The notes: generated by a model not told the origin, from the letters alone. 64,000 bases of DNA from Candidatus Methanomethylophilaceae archaeon (GCA_944322255.1 CALUOK010000009.1:18177-82176), one strand, 5' to 3'; shown: positions 26,737 through 36,466, counted from the stretch's first letter. Numbers and translations: made by a program.

Positions 26737-28725
26737 ATGGCCACCAGGGATGAAATCACCTCTATTGCGAGCACTGTCAAGGATTCGCTTCTTGATTCTT
26801 GGAGCGAAGGCGGCTGTTTCACAGACGAGGACAAAATGAGGAACAAGGGGATGATGTCCGAAGCTATCGGACTTACATCCATGCTTTTGATAGGAGTTTC
26901 ATTCGATGATGAACCATCGTTTTGGAACGACAGCGATAAGGCGAAGTATTCAGAGATTGTCGCCAACTGTGTGGATTATCTTTACTCCGAGGTCTCCAAC
27001 AAAGGATTCACCGCGGAACCGTTGGTAACGGCAAAGGCATCCTCTATGCTGTTCAATAAAGATTCTGGATATGTGGATGCCATCACATGGGTCCTTTCAT
27101 CCATGATTCTGACGCGGTACTCCCAGAGAAAGGGCATAATCGAGATCTCACAGCAGACAAAGGAGCAGATGATGGAGCTGATTGCCAAAGCCTTCGGCAT
27201 GCTTCTCAGCTCCCAGCGTGATGACGGAACATGGGGATTCATGACCGATCCGAAATCCAAGATCGCCATCTACTTCACATATTCGGCAAATGCGACGATT
27301 GCAGACTTCTTCGACTACATCGTGGGGGAGATCGAGAGTGTCGAAGTGGACTCCGAGAAGGCGGGTTTCCAGTACAGGGACGAGGAGGTCTTGGACTACC
27401 TCAATTCCTCCCTGGGGTACGATGTGGAGGTCCGTGCCTCAGAAGCCAGGAGGAAGACGGCGATATGGTTGGTCCGTGAATGCATCCCGTTGCTCTCGAA
27501 GTTATCCGAATGCATATACAAGGAGGGCCAGGACTACTCGGACATAGGGATATGGGAGCAGCGCGCACGCATCAACGACGAGTATTACGACGATGTGAAC
27601 TTCATTCAGCTCTACTACGTGTACTACATAGTAGACATGCTCACGCTGACATATTCCGATGATGTCTTCAAGGAGATCATCGCAGATCCTGAGAAACTGA
27701 AGGACCTGGCCTCGAAGTACGCAACGCGTATGCCGAAGCCGGAAATCAGATACTTCTTCAAGGAGATTCCCCCGTCCGAGCTGTACGAACAGATGTACAA
27801 GGCGATCATAGAGCAGTCCATCCAAGCTGCCAGAAACAACTTCATGATAGCTTCCAGGACCGGTAACGAGTTCTGGAGCAGCGAACAATCCGAGCTGAGG
27901 GTCCAATGGGACCATGAGGATGAGGACGTTCACTACAACATCCAGGGTGCACTGAACAAAGCGCGTGACATCACAGATCCCGCACTCGTACCCATGTCGC
28001 TGAGAGCGAACACATGTTTCTGCTACTACATCTCGAACGAGAAGGATTTCTCGCTGGATAGGTTGTATCAGATGATCATTGACTCCAGGGCCAAGGAAGA
28101 CGATGGCGGATGCCGCATCAACCTCTGGGACGATATGAGCTACAACCTGCAGGTCACCGAACGTTGTATAGAGGCCATCGTGGACTACCATGATTACATC
28201 CTCAAGTTCGGAGAAGACGATGCACAGGAGGTCACCAAACACGCTGAGGTCGCGCAGGTCATAAGAGAAGTCTCAAAATCCGATCTAGACCTGGCCGTTG
28301 AGAAGAAGATAGAGGAGTATCTCGCAGAGCACAATGTCTCCACCCCGGGCGTGAACTGCAGTGAGGCCCCTGTGGCCACGGCGACCATGTCCCAGGAGGC
28401 GTTCAACGAGATGGCAGAGTGCTATCTCAGGGATCTTTTCGTGGACTTGGACAACGTCGGCGACATCTATTCCGCCTTCGACGAGGAGCATTTCCTCCGC
28501 AAACTTCTGGACGCATGGTGCAAACTGAAGTCTCAGGCGTACATGAGGGAGATCAAGGAACAGCGCGATCTCGAACAGAAGGAGTACAGCACAGGTGTTG
28601 CCGAGAGGAACCTGGTCCACTTCCTGGATAAGAAGAGGAAACTGGACGTCCGTATGATCGACGATTACGAGGATACCCGTGCCGACCTCGTCGAGATTTA
28701 CGAGAATATGAAGACACGCAGGTGA
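26737..28725 (+). CDS. Large helical protein of the TIR/ATPase unit, unknown family
   Basis: 662 residues, almost all helical, no membrane helices. MLLSSQRDDGTWGFMTD (about 155-172) resembles the QxxDGxW repeats of alpha/alpha-toroid proteins (terpene cyclase/prenyltransferase-like), but only one clear copy is visible. The C-terminal third is rich in charged helices and probably coiled coil. Own promoter probable in the 62-base gap upstream, which is AT-rich (CTTATCATTATTATG). First gene of unit B, 4 bases before the ATPase gene. Function unknown; a sensor or scaffold role is inference from position. Confidence 0.65.
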   Translation: MATRDEITSIASTVKDSLLDSWSEGGCFTDEDKMRNKGMMSEAIGLTSMLLIGVSFDDEPSFWNDSDKAKYSEIVANCVDYLYSEVSNKGFTAEPLVTAKASSMLFNKDSGYVDAITWVLSSMILTRYSQRKGIIEISQQTKEQMMELIAKAFGMLLSSQRDDGTWGFMTDPKSKIAIYFTYSANATIADFFDYIVGEIESVEVDSEKAGFQYRDEEVLDYLNSSLGYDVEVRASEARRKTAIWLVRECIPLLSKLSECIYKEGQDYSDIGIWEQRARINDEYYDDVNFIQLYYVYYIVDMLTLTYSDDVFKEIIADPEKLKDLASKYATRMPKPEIRYFFKEIPPSELYEQMYKAIIEQSIQAARNNFMIASRTGNEFWSSEQSELRVQWDHEDEDVHYNIQGALNKARDITDPALVPMSLRANTCFCYYISNEKDFSLDRLYQMIIDSRAKEDDGGCRINLWDDMSYNLQVTERCIEAIVDYHDYILKFGEDDAQEVTKHAEVAQVIREVSKSDLDLAVEKKIEEYLAEHNVSTPGVNCSEAPVATATMSQEAFNEMAECYLRDLFVDLDNVGDIYSAFDEEHFLRKLLDAWCKLKSQAYMREIKEQRDLEQKEYSTGVAERNLVHFLDKKRKLDVRMIDDYEDTRADLVEIYENMKTRR

Positions 28726-28729
28726 TCTC

Positions 28730-29995
28730 ATGGTCCAGTGCTACACATTCTACTCCTACAAGGGAGGTTCGGGTCGTTCCACTACACTCCTAAACACGGT
28801 CAAGTGTCTCATAAAGGATCTCGATGCCAATCCGGAGCATCCCATCCTCGTCGTGGATGCCGATCTGGAAAGCGCCGGACTCACATACTACTTCGGTTTT
28901 CAGGACAAATTCAAAGGTACCCTCAACACGGGGTCGGTCCTCAGTTCATACGAAGCTGTGTTCCAGAGCGATATGAGGGATGTCGTGTTCTCTCTGAAGA
29001 GACCGAACGACAAGCTCTACACCTGCAAAGGCTCGGAAGCATGGGGCGATCTGCAGAAACTCGATGCGAAGGATCCGTCCGGTGGTAGGAAGATCTCAGA
29101 TGTGTTCAGCGGAATAAAGCTGTCCGGTAGGCACATCAGGATGCTCCGCAACATCATCGACGCCACGCTTCACAACAACAACAGGTATTTCTCCCATGGC
29201 AAATCGATATGGTCCTTGGTCAACGATCTCAAGAAGATCCTGGACTCGGACATGGACGATGCGAAGAAATCCGAGGCCCTGTCTGATGCTGTGGTGCAGT
29301 TCCTTCCCGCGATATCGTACATGGATGTGTCCAAGTACTTCTGTGATGCCGACTCTCCGCTCGATTCCGGGACCGTAAGATTCCTGGGGACGGATGTGAG
29401 CAACGAGTCCAGGGTCACAAGGGCTGATGCAGAGGGGTCCATCTCCAGATTCCTTGATCTATGTGATTCATACGGCTACAGGGCAGTCGTATTCGACAGC
29501 GGTGCCGGAACCCAGGCAAGCGCTTACGTGCTGCACAGTGCATCAGACGTCATAGTGTACTGCATGCGTCCGACGTTGCAGTTCATAGACGGTACCTGGG
29601 ACAACCTCTACAGATTCCAGGAGATCCTGAGAAGCAATCTGAACGACGATCCCGAGAAGAAGAAGGTAATCCTGTTCCCCAACGCGGTTCCCGACGTCTC
29701 GGAGAGTGAAAAGCCGTTTTGCGATTACAGCTTCAGATACATAGCCGATATGGCGGACACGTTCAGAGAGTTCGTGGACAGCACCTTCTGCACATACGAT
29801 GAGTGTCTGCATGAAGTCCCCCTGTTCAAGTGGCGTGAGAAGATCCTCGGATGCACCGACTACCATGATTCAGCCAACATTCCCGAACTGTCTGAGGCAG
29901 TCCGGAAGTACTCCTTCGAGAAAGAGATCGGAGACCTTGAGAGATACACCAAGGTGTATTCGAAGCTGGCCGAACGCCTGATACACAACGCGTGA
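28730..29995 (+). CDS. ParA/MinD-like ATPase of the KGGVGR type
   Basis: 421 residues. The deviant Walker A is YKGGSGRSTTLLN (about 10-22) with the R that marks the KGGVGR variant. VVDADLESAGL (about 42-52) is the A' motif, and AVVFDSGAGTQASAY is the later strand. A large insertion of about 150 residues separates them. Proteins of this type are found beside TIR and other effector genes in bacterial conflict-type clusters. Here it lies between the helical protein and a TIR gene with 4-base gaps on both sides, so it is likely the NTP-dependent switch of unit B. Confidence 0.8.
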   Translation: MVQCYTFYSYKGGSGRSTTLLNTVKCLIKDLDANPEHPILVVDADLESAGLTYYFGFQDKFKGTLNTGSVLSSYEAVFQSDMRDVVFSLKRPNDKLYTCKGSEAWGDLQKLDAKDPSGGRKISDVFSGIKLSGRHIRMLRNIIDATLHNNNRYFSHGKSIWSLVNDLKKILDSDMDDAKKSEALSDAVVQFLPAISYMDVSKYFCDADSPLDSGTVRFLGTDVSNESRVTRADAEGSISRFLDLCDSYGYRAVVFDSGAGTQASAYVLHSASDVIVYCMRPTLQFIDGTWDNLYRFQEILRSNLNDDPEKKKVILFPNAVPDVSESEKPFCDYSFRYIADMADTFREFVDSTFCTYDECLHEVPLFKWREKILGCTDYHDSANIPELSEAVRKYSFEKEIGDLERYTKVYSKLAERLIHNA

Positions 29996-29999
29996 TGAC

Positions 30000-32579
30000 A
30001 TGGCATCCCTGTATGACACAATCGCAGACAGGAATCTGGTCACACCATCTCTCTCCAGACTCCTTTTCGGTGATTCGAAATCGAGATCCGCGGTGCTCAA
30101 GCAGACCCTGTCGCTGCCCAAGACCATGCACGAGGTCTGTCTGTTCTATTCGTCGCTGATACAGATGAATCTGCTCAAGACGGCTTTCGACAGGGACTCG
30201 AAGGTAATGGACCTCTGCGATGACCGCTTGGCAAGGACTATCGGTGCCATCTGGGGTGGGGGAGGCACCGACCTCTCAGAGGACATGAGGGTCTTTTCAT
30301 TCCTCAGGGACTGCATATCGACCGGTGTCCTCCCGGGTGCGTTCAACGAGGATTCCGAAACGATGATCGGACGTGCCAATGCCTATTACAACACGTTCAC
30401 GAGAAACGGCATGATGATGAATGTGGAGGACTGCAAAGCGGATTTCATCGGACTCATCGAGTCCATGCCGATGTTGGCTAAGATCGGATATGATGAGGAG
30501 CTGCAGTGTCTCGTCTCCGATGCGGGCTACTCCATGCCACTCTCTCCGTTTTTCACGATGACCGGTGATGGCCTGTACATCACGACATCCGTTGTTCGTG
30601 GAGAACAGAACAACAGTCTCAGGCTCAAGCAGGTCAAGTACAATTCGACGGACATCCGGGCAGTTCGCAGGAAGGAGGATCTCTGTGTCGCCAACGACGA
30701 GTATCTCCATGCACTGTGCCTGGCTTTCGGTATAGACACGTATTGGTATCCTCAGGAGGAATATCTGGGCACATGCATGTTCGTCGTCCGGTTGTCGGAG
30801 GTCCTGTCCAAGGCCGTTCTCAACAATCTCCGTAACGACCTAGGTGTCCTGAGTCAGATAAACGGCCCCCTCAAAGGCTACTTCCATGGAAACGCCGACA
30901 TGGTGAGGACCATCAACAATGTGGGATACCCGATAGACGGCAACGGTCACGGCAATGGGAACAAGCAGGCACTGCAGAACCTGTTCATGGGGCTGATCAT
31001 CACATACGGCGCTTTCGTCACCACACACAATCTCATCTTGGAGAACAACGTGCTTGACAAGCTCGGAGATTCGGATCCCAATAAGACGACGATCAACCGG
31101 GACAGAGCGAAGGTGATCTTCGAGGACATCGTCAAGGTGATAGTCGAATCAGGATACTCTTCGGGAGATGCAGAGAAGGAGGTGGCTCTGTGCTACTCCC
31201 GTATCGACGCGCATCTGGCCCAGCTCGCCCGCATTGTTCCTCCGGGTTCCGCGTCGTACCTGGTCAGAAAGGATCACATCTGCGCCGAACAGAAGGCGGC
31301 CACGGTGTTGGAGTTGCTCGGTCTCCAGAATTCGGACCTTTTCGCAGACAAGGAATCCATGCTGTCCGTACGTGACTATTTTGACATGCTCATAAACAAC
31401 AGTGTGCCTCTCGATGAGATGATCCGGGGCATAACACGGTTCCTGATCGCGTTCTACTCCAGGTTCGGGGGAGAGCATGGTGAGATCAGGGACGATTCCG
31501 ATCCTGTCGAATGCTTGGAGACGTTCAGGGACTTCTGCATCTCCACCGAAAAGACGTTGAACGATGTCGGTTCGAACGTGATAAAGGAGCAGATCGGCCG
31601 CAACATCTGTGACATAGACATCCTCAACAACTACATCGAGAACTTCAGGAGAGTGGACAACTGGAAGGGGGACGGCGTCAGGACAATGAGTCGCGGCTAC
31701 TTCTTCATCAGCTACGATCATGACGATTCCGATTTCGTCAAGAGCTGTGTCAGACAGTGGAGGTCGATGGGGTTCAACATACACTTCGATGGCACCCAGT
31801 TCGAAGCCGGAGACAACTGGTCCACCCGCGCCATCGAGGAGATCAGAGGGGATGACTGCCAGGGCGTCATACTGTTCCTGAGCGAGTACTCCGCCACAAG
31901 CTCTCCCTGTTCGGAGGAGATCAAGGCCGCCCACAGTGTGGCTTCGAACAGATTCGACAACGACTACCGCAGAGTCAACCAGTTCCTCACGGTAATAAAC
32001 ATGGAGGAGACGCCCATAGGCCAGTGGACGGCGGATCTTCTGAGCACCTGCGAAGGCGAGGAGCTAGTCTGTGTGAACACCGTTCGCAGATACATCCACG
32101 AGGACAAGATCTTCATCAGTCGCTACGATACGAACATGATCAACACGGTGGCGGGGGTCATGGACACCCGGAACACCGAGAAGCTAAGCAGGACTCTGGA
32201 TCTGGACACGATGTCCGAAGCCGAGTATGCGTTCGCCTCGTATCTCGCATTCCTAAAGACAGGGAAGTTCTGGAGATTCACCAGCGACCAGTCGGAGGAA
32301 ATGAGAGCGGTGTTCGATGCGGGATGGTCAGACACCAACCATTGCGTCTATCCGCTCACGGTATCCGTCAAGGAAGCCAGGATCAAGAGGGACAGCGTGA
32401 CCATCCTCGGATACGAAGTGCTGAACGGGAAGAGCGACATGTCCGAAGGACGTGTGATGATATCTTCGGACTCGATAAAGACGGGAGACTACTACTGCAT
32501 ACCGGACATCCGCAGTTGCGGGGAGTGCGGGGAGTGGATGGTCAATCCTCTTCTGGTGTCGTTCGAGAGCATCAGGTGA
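30000..32579 (+). CDS. Large protein with C-terminal TIR-type domain
   Basis: 859 residues. The first ~560 form an unrecognised, mostly helical region with a strand-rich stretch near 175-225. From about residue 563 comes a TIR domain: RGYFFISYDHDDSDFV, GFNIHFDGTQFEAGDNW, and a CSEEIKAAH helix whose glutamate (about 638-639) is in the catalytic position. About 150 further residues follow the TIR core. FISYDHDD-type TIR domains are common bacterial effectors with NADase activity. Four bases downstream of the ATPase and 4 bases before the cysteine-cluster gene. The architecture suggests an effector with a built-in sensor. Confidence 0.75.
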   Translation: MASLYDTIADRNLVTPSLSRLLFGDSKSRSAVLKQTLSLPKTMHEVCLFYSSLIQMNLLKTAFDRDSKVMDLCDDRLARTIGAIWGGGGTDLSEDMRVFSFLRDCISTGVLPGAFNEDSETMIGRANAYYNTFTRNGMMMNVEDCKADFIGLIESMPMLAKIGYDEELQCLVSDAGYSMPLSPFFTMTGDGLYITTSVVRGEQNNSLRLKQVKYNSTDIRAVRRKEDLCVANDEYLHALCLAFGIDTYWYPQEEYLGTCMFVVRLSEVLSKAVLNNLRNDLGVLSQINGPLKGYFHGNADMVRTINNVGYPIDGNGHGNGNKQALQNLFMGLIITYGAFVTTHNLILENNVLDKLGDSDPNKTTINRDRAKVIFEDIVKVIVESGYSSGDAEKEVALCYSRIDAHLAQLARIVPPGSASYLVRKDHICAEQKAATVLELLGLQNSDLFADKESMLSVRDYFDMLINNSVPLDEMIRGITRFLIAFYSRFGGEHGEIRDDSDPVECLETFRDFCISTEKTLNDVGSNVIKEQIGRNICDIDILNNYIENFRRVDNWKGDGVRTMSRGYFFISYDHDDSDFVKSCVRQWRSMGFNIHFDGTQFEAGDNWSTRAIEEIRGDDCQGVILFLSEYSATSSPCSEEIKAAHSVASNRFDNDYRRVNQFLTVINMEETPIGQWTADLLSTCEGEELVCVNTVRRYIHEDKIFISRYDTNMINTVAGVMDTRNTEKLSRTLDLDTMSEAEYAFASYLAFLKTGKFWRFTSDQSEEMRAVFDAGWSDTNHCVYPLTVSVKEARIKRDSVTILGYEVLNGKSDMSEGRVMISSDSIKTGDYYCIPDIRSCGECGEWMVNPLLVSFESIR

Positions 32580-32583
32580 TTAT

Positions 32584-33066
32584 ATGGGCGACGGAGTCAG
32601 AATCGTCAACGGGAAGATCAATTTCGAGTGCAAGATGGAGTCTTGCAAGAACTGTTGCTGCGGAGTCTTCAAAGGGATAACAAACAGGCTGTCCAATGTC
32701 GACCACCGTCCGTTCGACGAAATCGTTCTTACTGAGGAGGATTATGAGAATCTGTATCGTTGCGGACGTTCGGATCTCATAGAGGAAGGCTACTCTGAAC
32801 AGATGGGCAAGAAGTATTTCCGCATGGCTCTGGAGGATGATGGATCCTGTAAGGCTCTTGTGGATGGGAAATGTTCCATCAATCAATACAAGCCGACGCT
32901 CTGCAGGGCATTCCCGTTCTACTTCGACATGTTCTCAGGTCTCTGTGCGGTCAATTGCGAAGGCTTCTCCGATGAACACATGACTGATCTGAAAGACAGT
33001 CTTCCATCCTTTGAAGCCGCCCGGAAGATGTACACGTTCTGGATCGACTTCTACTCAGACATATGA
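32584..33066 (+). CDS. YkgJ-family cysteine-cluster protein (zinc/iron-chelating)
   Basis: 160 residues. The cysteine pattern CKMESCKNCCCG near the N-terminus, GSCKALVDGKCSIN in the middle, CRAFPFY and CAVNCEGF is that of the YkgJ/UPF0153 family, predicted to chelate Zn or Fe-S. Biochemical role unknown. The 4-base gap to the TIR gene places it at the end of unit B. It is the only conserved housekeeping-type family in the unit. Confidence 0.8.
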   Translation: MGDGVRIVNGKINFECKMESCKNCCCGVFKGITNRLSNVDHRPFDEIVLTEEDYENLYRCGRSDLIEEGYSEQMGKKYFRMALEDDGSCKALVDGKCSINQYKPTLCRAFPFYFDMFSGLCAVNCEGFSDEHMTDLKDSLPSFEAARKMYTFWIDFYSDI

Positions 33067-33172
33067 GTGTGACCGCAGGTCTCCTATGCAGGGATAGATC
33101 TGTTTAGGAGTGTCTCACGCGCGCGTACAGAAACCAATCTAAACGATAAGGGGATACCATCGTCCGAGCAGC

Positions 33173-34465
33173 ATGTACTCCGAATCGCTTTCCAAAACCC
33201 TGGAGTCCCTCGGCGCGGTCGAGGGCACCAGGCTGTCCGTCTCGAGGGACGGCAGGACGTACGTCGGGACCCTCATGCCCCACCACGCGTTCAGCGGCCC
33301 GGACATAATCATCCTGAAGATGAAGTCCGGATACAACGTGGGTGTCAGGATCACCGATTCCACCGAGATCTCGGTCCTGGAGGCCCCCGTGGAGAGGGTC
33401 AAGCCCGAGACCGAGGTTGAGTTCAAGAAAGGCCTCCCCAAGCTGGTCCTTATCGGCACCGGAGGGACCATCGCGTCCTACGTCGACTACAGGACCGGGG
33501 CCGTCCACCCCGCGCTGTCCACCTCCGACATGGTCAACGCCGTCCCGGAGGTCAGGGAGATCGCCAACATCGACGCCAAGGTGCTCTTCTCCATCTTCTC
33601 GGAGAACATGAACGTGGAGCACTGGCAGGCACTGGCCAAGGCGGTCGCCGACGAGATCAACGACGGCGCCGACGGCATCATCATCCCCCACGGCACCGAC
33701 ACCATGGGCTACACCGCCGCCGCGCTGTCATTCATGCTCGGCGACGTGACCAAGCCCGTGGTCCTCGTGGGAGCGCAGAGGTCCTCGGACCGTCCGTCCT
33801 CCGACGCCAGCAGCAACCTCATGGCCTGCGCCAGGTTCTGCAGGGCCGGCAAGGCCGGAGTGTACGTGGTCATGCACGACACCCCCGGGGACGACTCCTT
33901 CGCCGTCCACTTCGGGACCCGCGTCAGGAAGATGCACACCTCCCGCAGGGACGCCTTCCACAGCATCAACGCCCTCCCAGTCGCCCACCTGGACAAGGAC
34001 GGAAAGATCACATTCAACACCGAGCTGCCCGACGCCTCCGACGAGAGGGCCGTCGCCAGCACCGACATGGAGAGGGCCTGCGTCCTGCTCCAGTACTACC
34101 CCGGCATGGACCCCGCCCTCTTCGAGGACATCTTCATGAGGTCCAAGGGAGTGGTCATCGCCGGGTCCGGTCTGGGACACGTGAACGAGAACATGATTCC
34201 GCTGATCAGGAGGGCCTGTGACAACGGCACCGTGGTCGTCATGACCAGCCAGTGCCTCAACGGAAGGACCAACCTCAACGTGTACAACACCGGAAGGGAC
34301 ATGCTGAACGCCGGCGTCGTCACCGTGTACGACATGCTGCCCGAGACCGCCTACGTCAAGCTGATGTGGGCCCTGGCCAACTCCTCGTCCCTCGAGGAGG
34401 CCAGGGACGTGATGAGGGTCCCGCTCGCCAACGAGCTGTCCGACAGGAGGACCATCGATGAGTGA
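33173..34465 (+). CDS. gatD: Glu-tRNA(Gln) amidotransferase subunit D
   Basis: Archaeal asparaginase-like subunit that supplies ammonia to GatE for Gln-tRNA(Gln). Catalytic threonine motifs are IGTGGTIAS and HGTDTMGYT; the amidase body includes VVLVGAQRSSDRPSSDA. An N-terminal SH3-like barrel precedes the core. 430 residues, normal. GC bias returns to that of the flanks, so the island ends before 33173. Overlaps gatE by 8 bases. Confidence 0.96.
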   Translation: MYSESLSKTLESLGAVEGTRLSVSRDGRTYVGTLMPHHAFSGPDIIILKMKSGYNVGVRITDSTEISVLEAPVERVKPETEVEFKKGLPKLVLIGTGGTIASYVDYRTGAVHPALSTSDMVNAVPEVREIANIDAKVLFSIFSENMNVEHWQALAKAVADEINDGADGIIIPHGTDTMGYTAAALSFMLGDVTKPVVLVGAQRSSDRPSSDASSNLMACARFCRAGKAGVYVVMHDTPGDDSFAVHFGTRVRKMHTSRRDAFHSINALPVAHLDKDGKITFNTELPDASDERAVASTDMERACVLLQYYPGMDPALFEDIFMRSKGVVIAGSGLGHVNENMIPLIRRACDNGTVVVMTSQCLNGRTNLNVYNTGRDMLNAGVVTVYDMLPETAYVKLMWALANSSSLEEARDVMRVPLANELSDRRTIDE

Positions 34466-36329
34466 AGACTACGAGATGATGTGCGGTATCGAGATCCACC
34501 AGCAGCTCGACACCAAGAAGCTGTTCTGCTCCTGCGACAGCCACCTGTGCGACGACGGGCAGGGAGCCTACTTCAGGAGGCTCAGGCCCACCACCAGCGA
34601 GATGGGCGAGGTCGACAGGGCCGCGCTGGCACAGTTCCAGAGGCACTCCGGCTACAGGTACCAGTGCTGCAAGGGCACCACCTGCCTGGTGGAGCTGGAC
34701 GAGGAGCCTCCCCACGACGTCAACCCCGACGCGATGCAGATCGCGCTCACCTTCTCCGAGATGCTCGGAGCCAACATAATCGACGAGATCCACTTCATGA
34801 GGAAGATCGTGGTGGACGGATCCAACACCTCCGGTTTCCAGAGGACCGCCCTCATCGCCACCGACGGCTCGGTGGACGTGGGCGACAGGAAGATCTCCAT
34901 CCTCTCCGTGTGCCTGGAGGAGGACGCCGCCAGGAAGGTGGAGACCACCAAGAACGACGAGGTCCTCTACAGGCTGGACCGCCTGGGCATCCCGCTGATC
35001 GAGGTCGCCACCGGCCCCGACATGCGCACCCCCGAGGAGGTCATGGAGGTCGCGTACCGCCTGGGCACCCTGCTCAGGGCCACCAGGAGGGTGAAGAGGG
35101 GTATCGGCACGATCCGCCAGGACCTGAACATCTCGATCCCGGGAGGCGCCCGCATCGAGCTGAAGGGCGTAGGGGAGCTGAAGATGATACCCGACTACGT
35201 CAGGAACGAGGTCAACAGGCAGAGGATGCTCATCAGAATCAAGGGCATACTGAACGACAGGGGCGTGCAGCCCGCGGAGTTCGAGCCCGTGGACGTTACC
35301 GACATCTTCGCCGACTGCGAGTCCAAGGTCATCAAGGGGGCCCTCGACGACAAGGGAAGGGTCATCGCCGTCAGGCTCCCGGGATTCGCCGGCATCATGA
35401 ACGGTGACAACAAGACACTCAGGCTGGGGTCGGAGATGGCCCAGCGCGCACGCACCAAGGGCGTCAAGGGTATATTCCACTCCGACGAGCTGCCCAACTA
35501 CGGCATCGAGCAGTCCTATGTGGACAGGCTCAGGGAGTTCCTCGGCATGACCGGGGAGCATGACGCCTTCGTGATCTGCGCGGCGAGGGAGAAGAAGGCC
35601 ACGGACGCCCTCGAGGCGGCGGTCGTGAGGGCCAACGAGGCCCTTGTCGGCGTCCCCGAAGAGACAAGGGACCCGCTCCCCGACGGCACCACGAAGTACT
35701 CCAGGCCTCTGCCCGGAGCCGCGAGGATGTATCCCGAGACCGATGTCCCCCCGACCCCGATCACGGACGAGAGGATGCAGGACATCAGGGACAACATGCC
35801 CGAGTTCCCGGAGCAGATCGAGGCCAGGCTGGTCAACGACTACGGCATAAACGCTCAGCAGGCCAGGCAGATCGTCAGGCAGAGCAACGACGAGCTCTTC
35901 GAGAAGATCGCCGCTGACAGGGCGATGGCCCCGGTGGCCGCGACCATGTTCCTGAACACCTACGGCGAGCTGGAGCACGACGGCATCGATGTGGGCGTCT
36001 TCACCGACGACGCGATCCTCGGCGTGTTCGCCATGCTGAAGGAGGGGCGCTTCGCCAAGGAGGCCCTCCCAGCGCTGCTCAGGGAGATGGCGGTCGGCAC
36101 ATCCGCCGAAGATGCGATCAAGAAGCTCGGTCTGGAGGCCATGGATTCGGACGAGGCCGCCAAGGTCATAGAGCAGATTGTCAACGAGCGCGCCGACTTC
36201 GTCAGGTCCAAGGGCATGGGGGCCATCGGTCCCCTCATGGGTCCCGTCATGGGCGCCCTCAGGGGAAAGGTCGACGGTAAGCAGGCCAACGAGCTGCTGA
36301 CGGCCGCGATCAAGAAGCTCCTGGGCTGA
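34458..36329 (+). CDS. gatE: Glu-tRNA(Gln) amidotransferase subunit E
   Basis: GatB-related kinase/transamidase subunit found only in archaea. MCGIEIHQQLDTKKLFC at the N-terminus, NTSGFQRTALIATDG (active-site region), IPLIEVATGPDMRTPEEV and TIRQDLNISIPGG identify it. The C-terminal GatB/YqeY-like tail ends in KKLLG. 623 residues, normal for GatE with its AspRS-like insertion. ATG sits inside the gatD end. Followed by a cUUCGg hairpin. Confidence 0.97.
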   Translation: MSEDYEMMCGIEIHQQLDTKKLFCSCDSHLCDDGQGAYFRRLRPTTSEMGEVDRAALAQFQRHSGYRYQCCKGTTCLVELDEEPPHDVNPDAMQIALTFSEMLGANIIDEIHFMRKIVVDGSNTSGFQRTALIATDGSVDVGDRKISILSVCLEEDAARKVETTKNDEVLYRLDRLGIPLIEVATGPDMRTPEEVMEVAYRLGTLLRATRRVKRGIGTIRQDLNISIPGGARIELKGVGELKMIPDYVRNEVNRQRMLIRIKGILNDRGVQPAEFEPVDVTDIFADCESKVIKGALDDKGRVIAVRLPGFAGIMNGDNKTLRLGSEMAQRARTKGVKGIFHSDELPNYGIEQSYVDRLREFLGMTGEHDAFVICAAREKKATDALEAAVVRANEALVGVPEETRDPLPDGTTKYSRPLPGAARMYPETDVPPTPITDERMQDIRDNMPEFPEQIEARLVNDYGINAQQARQIVRQSNDELFEKIAADRAMAPVAATMFLNTYGELEHDGIDVGVFTDDAILGVFAMLKEGRFAKEALPALLREMAVGTSAEDAIKKLGLEAMDSDEAAKVIEQIVNERADFVRSKGMGAIGPLMGPVMGALRGKVDGKQANELLTAAIKKLLG

Positions 36330-36342
36330 CAGAATCCATTTA

Positions 36343-36358
36343 CCCGCCTTCGGGCGGG
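36343..36358 (+). terminator. Hairpin terminator after gatE
   Basis: CCCGCC-TTCG-GGCGGG, perfect 6-bp stem with UUCG tetraloop closed by C-G, 14 bases after the gatE stop, followed by a T-rich stretch. Confidence 0.75.
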
Positions 36359-36466
36359 GATTTCCTTCCCATTCTGGTAGAACGGTACGGCTTAAATCCA
36401 ACCTCAATTTCCGAGAGACCGACGGCCAGGCTGATCGCGAGACCACGTCCGACCGGGGTGGTTGAG

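Noticed and set aside
17866..33066. Prophage or integrated plasmid
   Set aside because: No integrase, structural phage gene, replication protein, or tRNA attachment duplication is visible at either end.
36330..36460. Possible small RNA between gatE and the MFS gene
   Set aside because: Only the UUCG hairpin and a TATA-like element are visible; a terminator plus promoter explains it.
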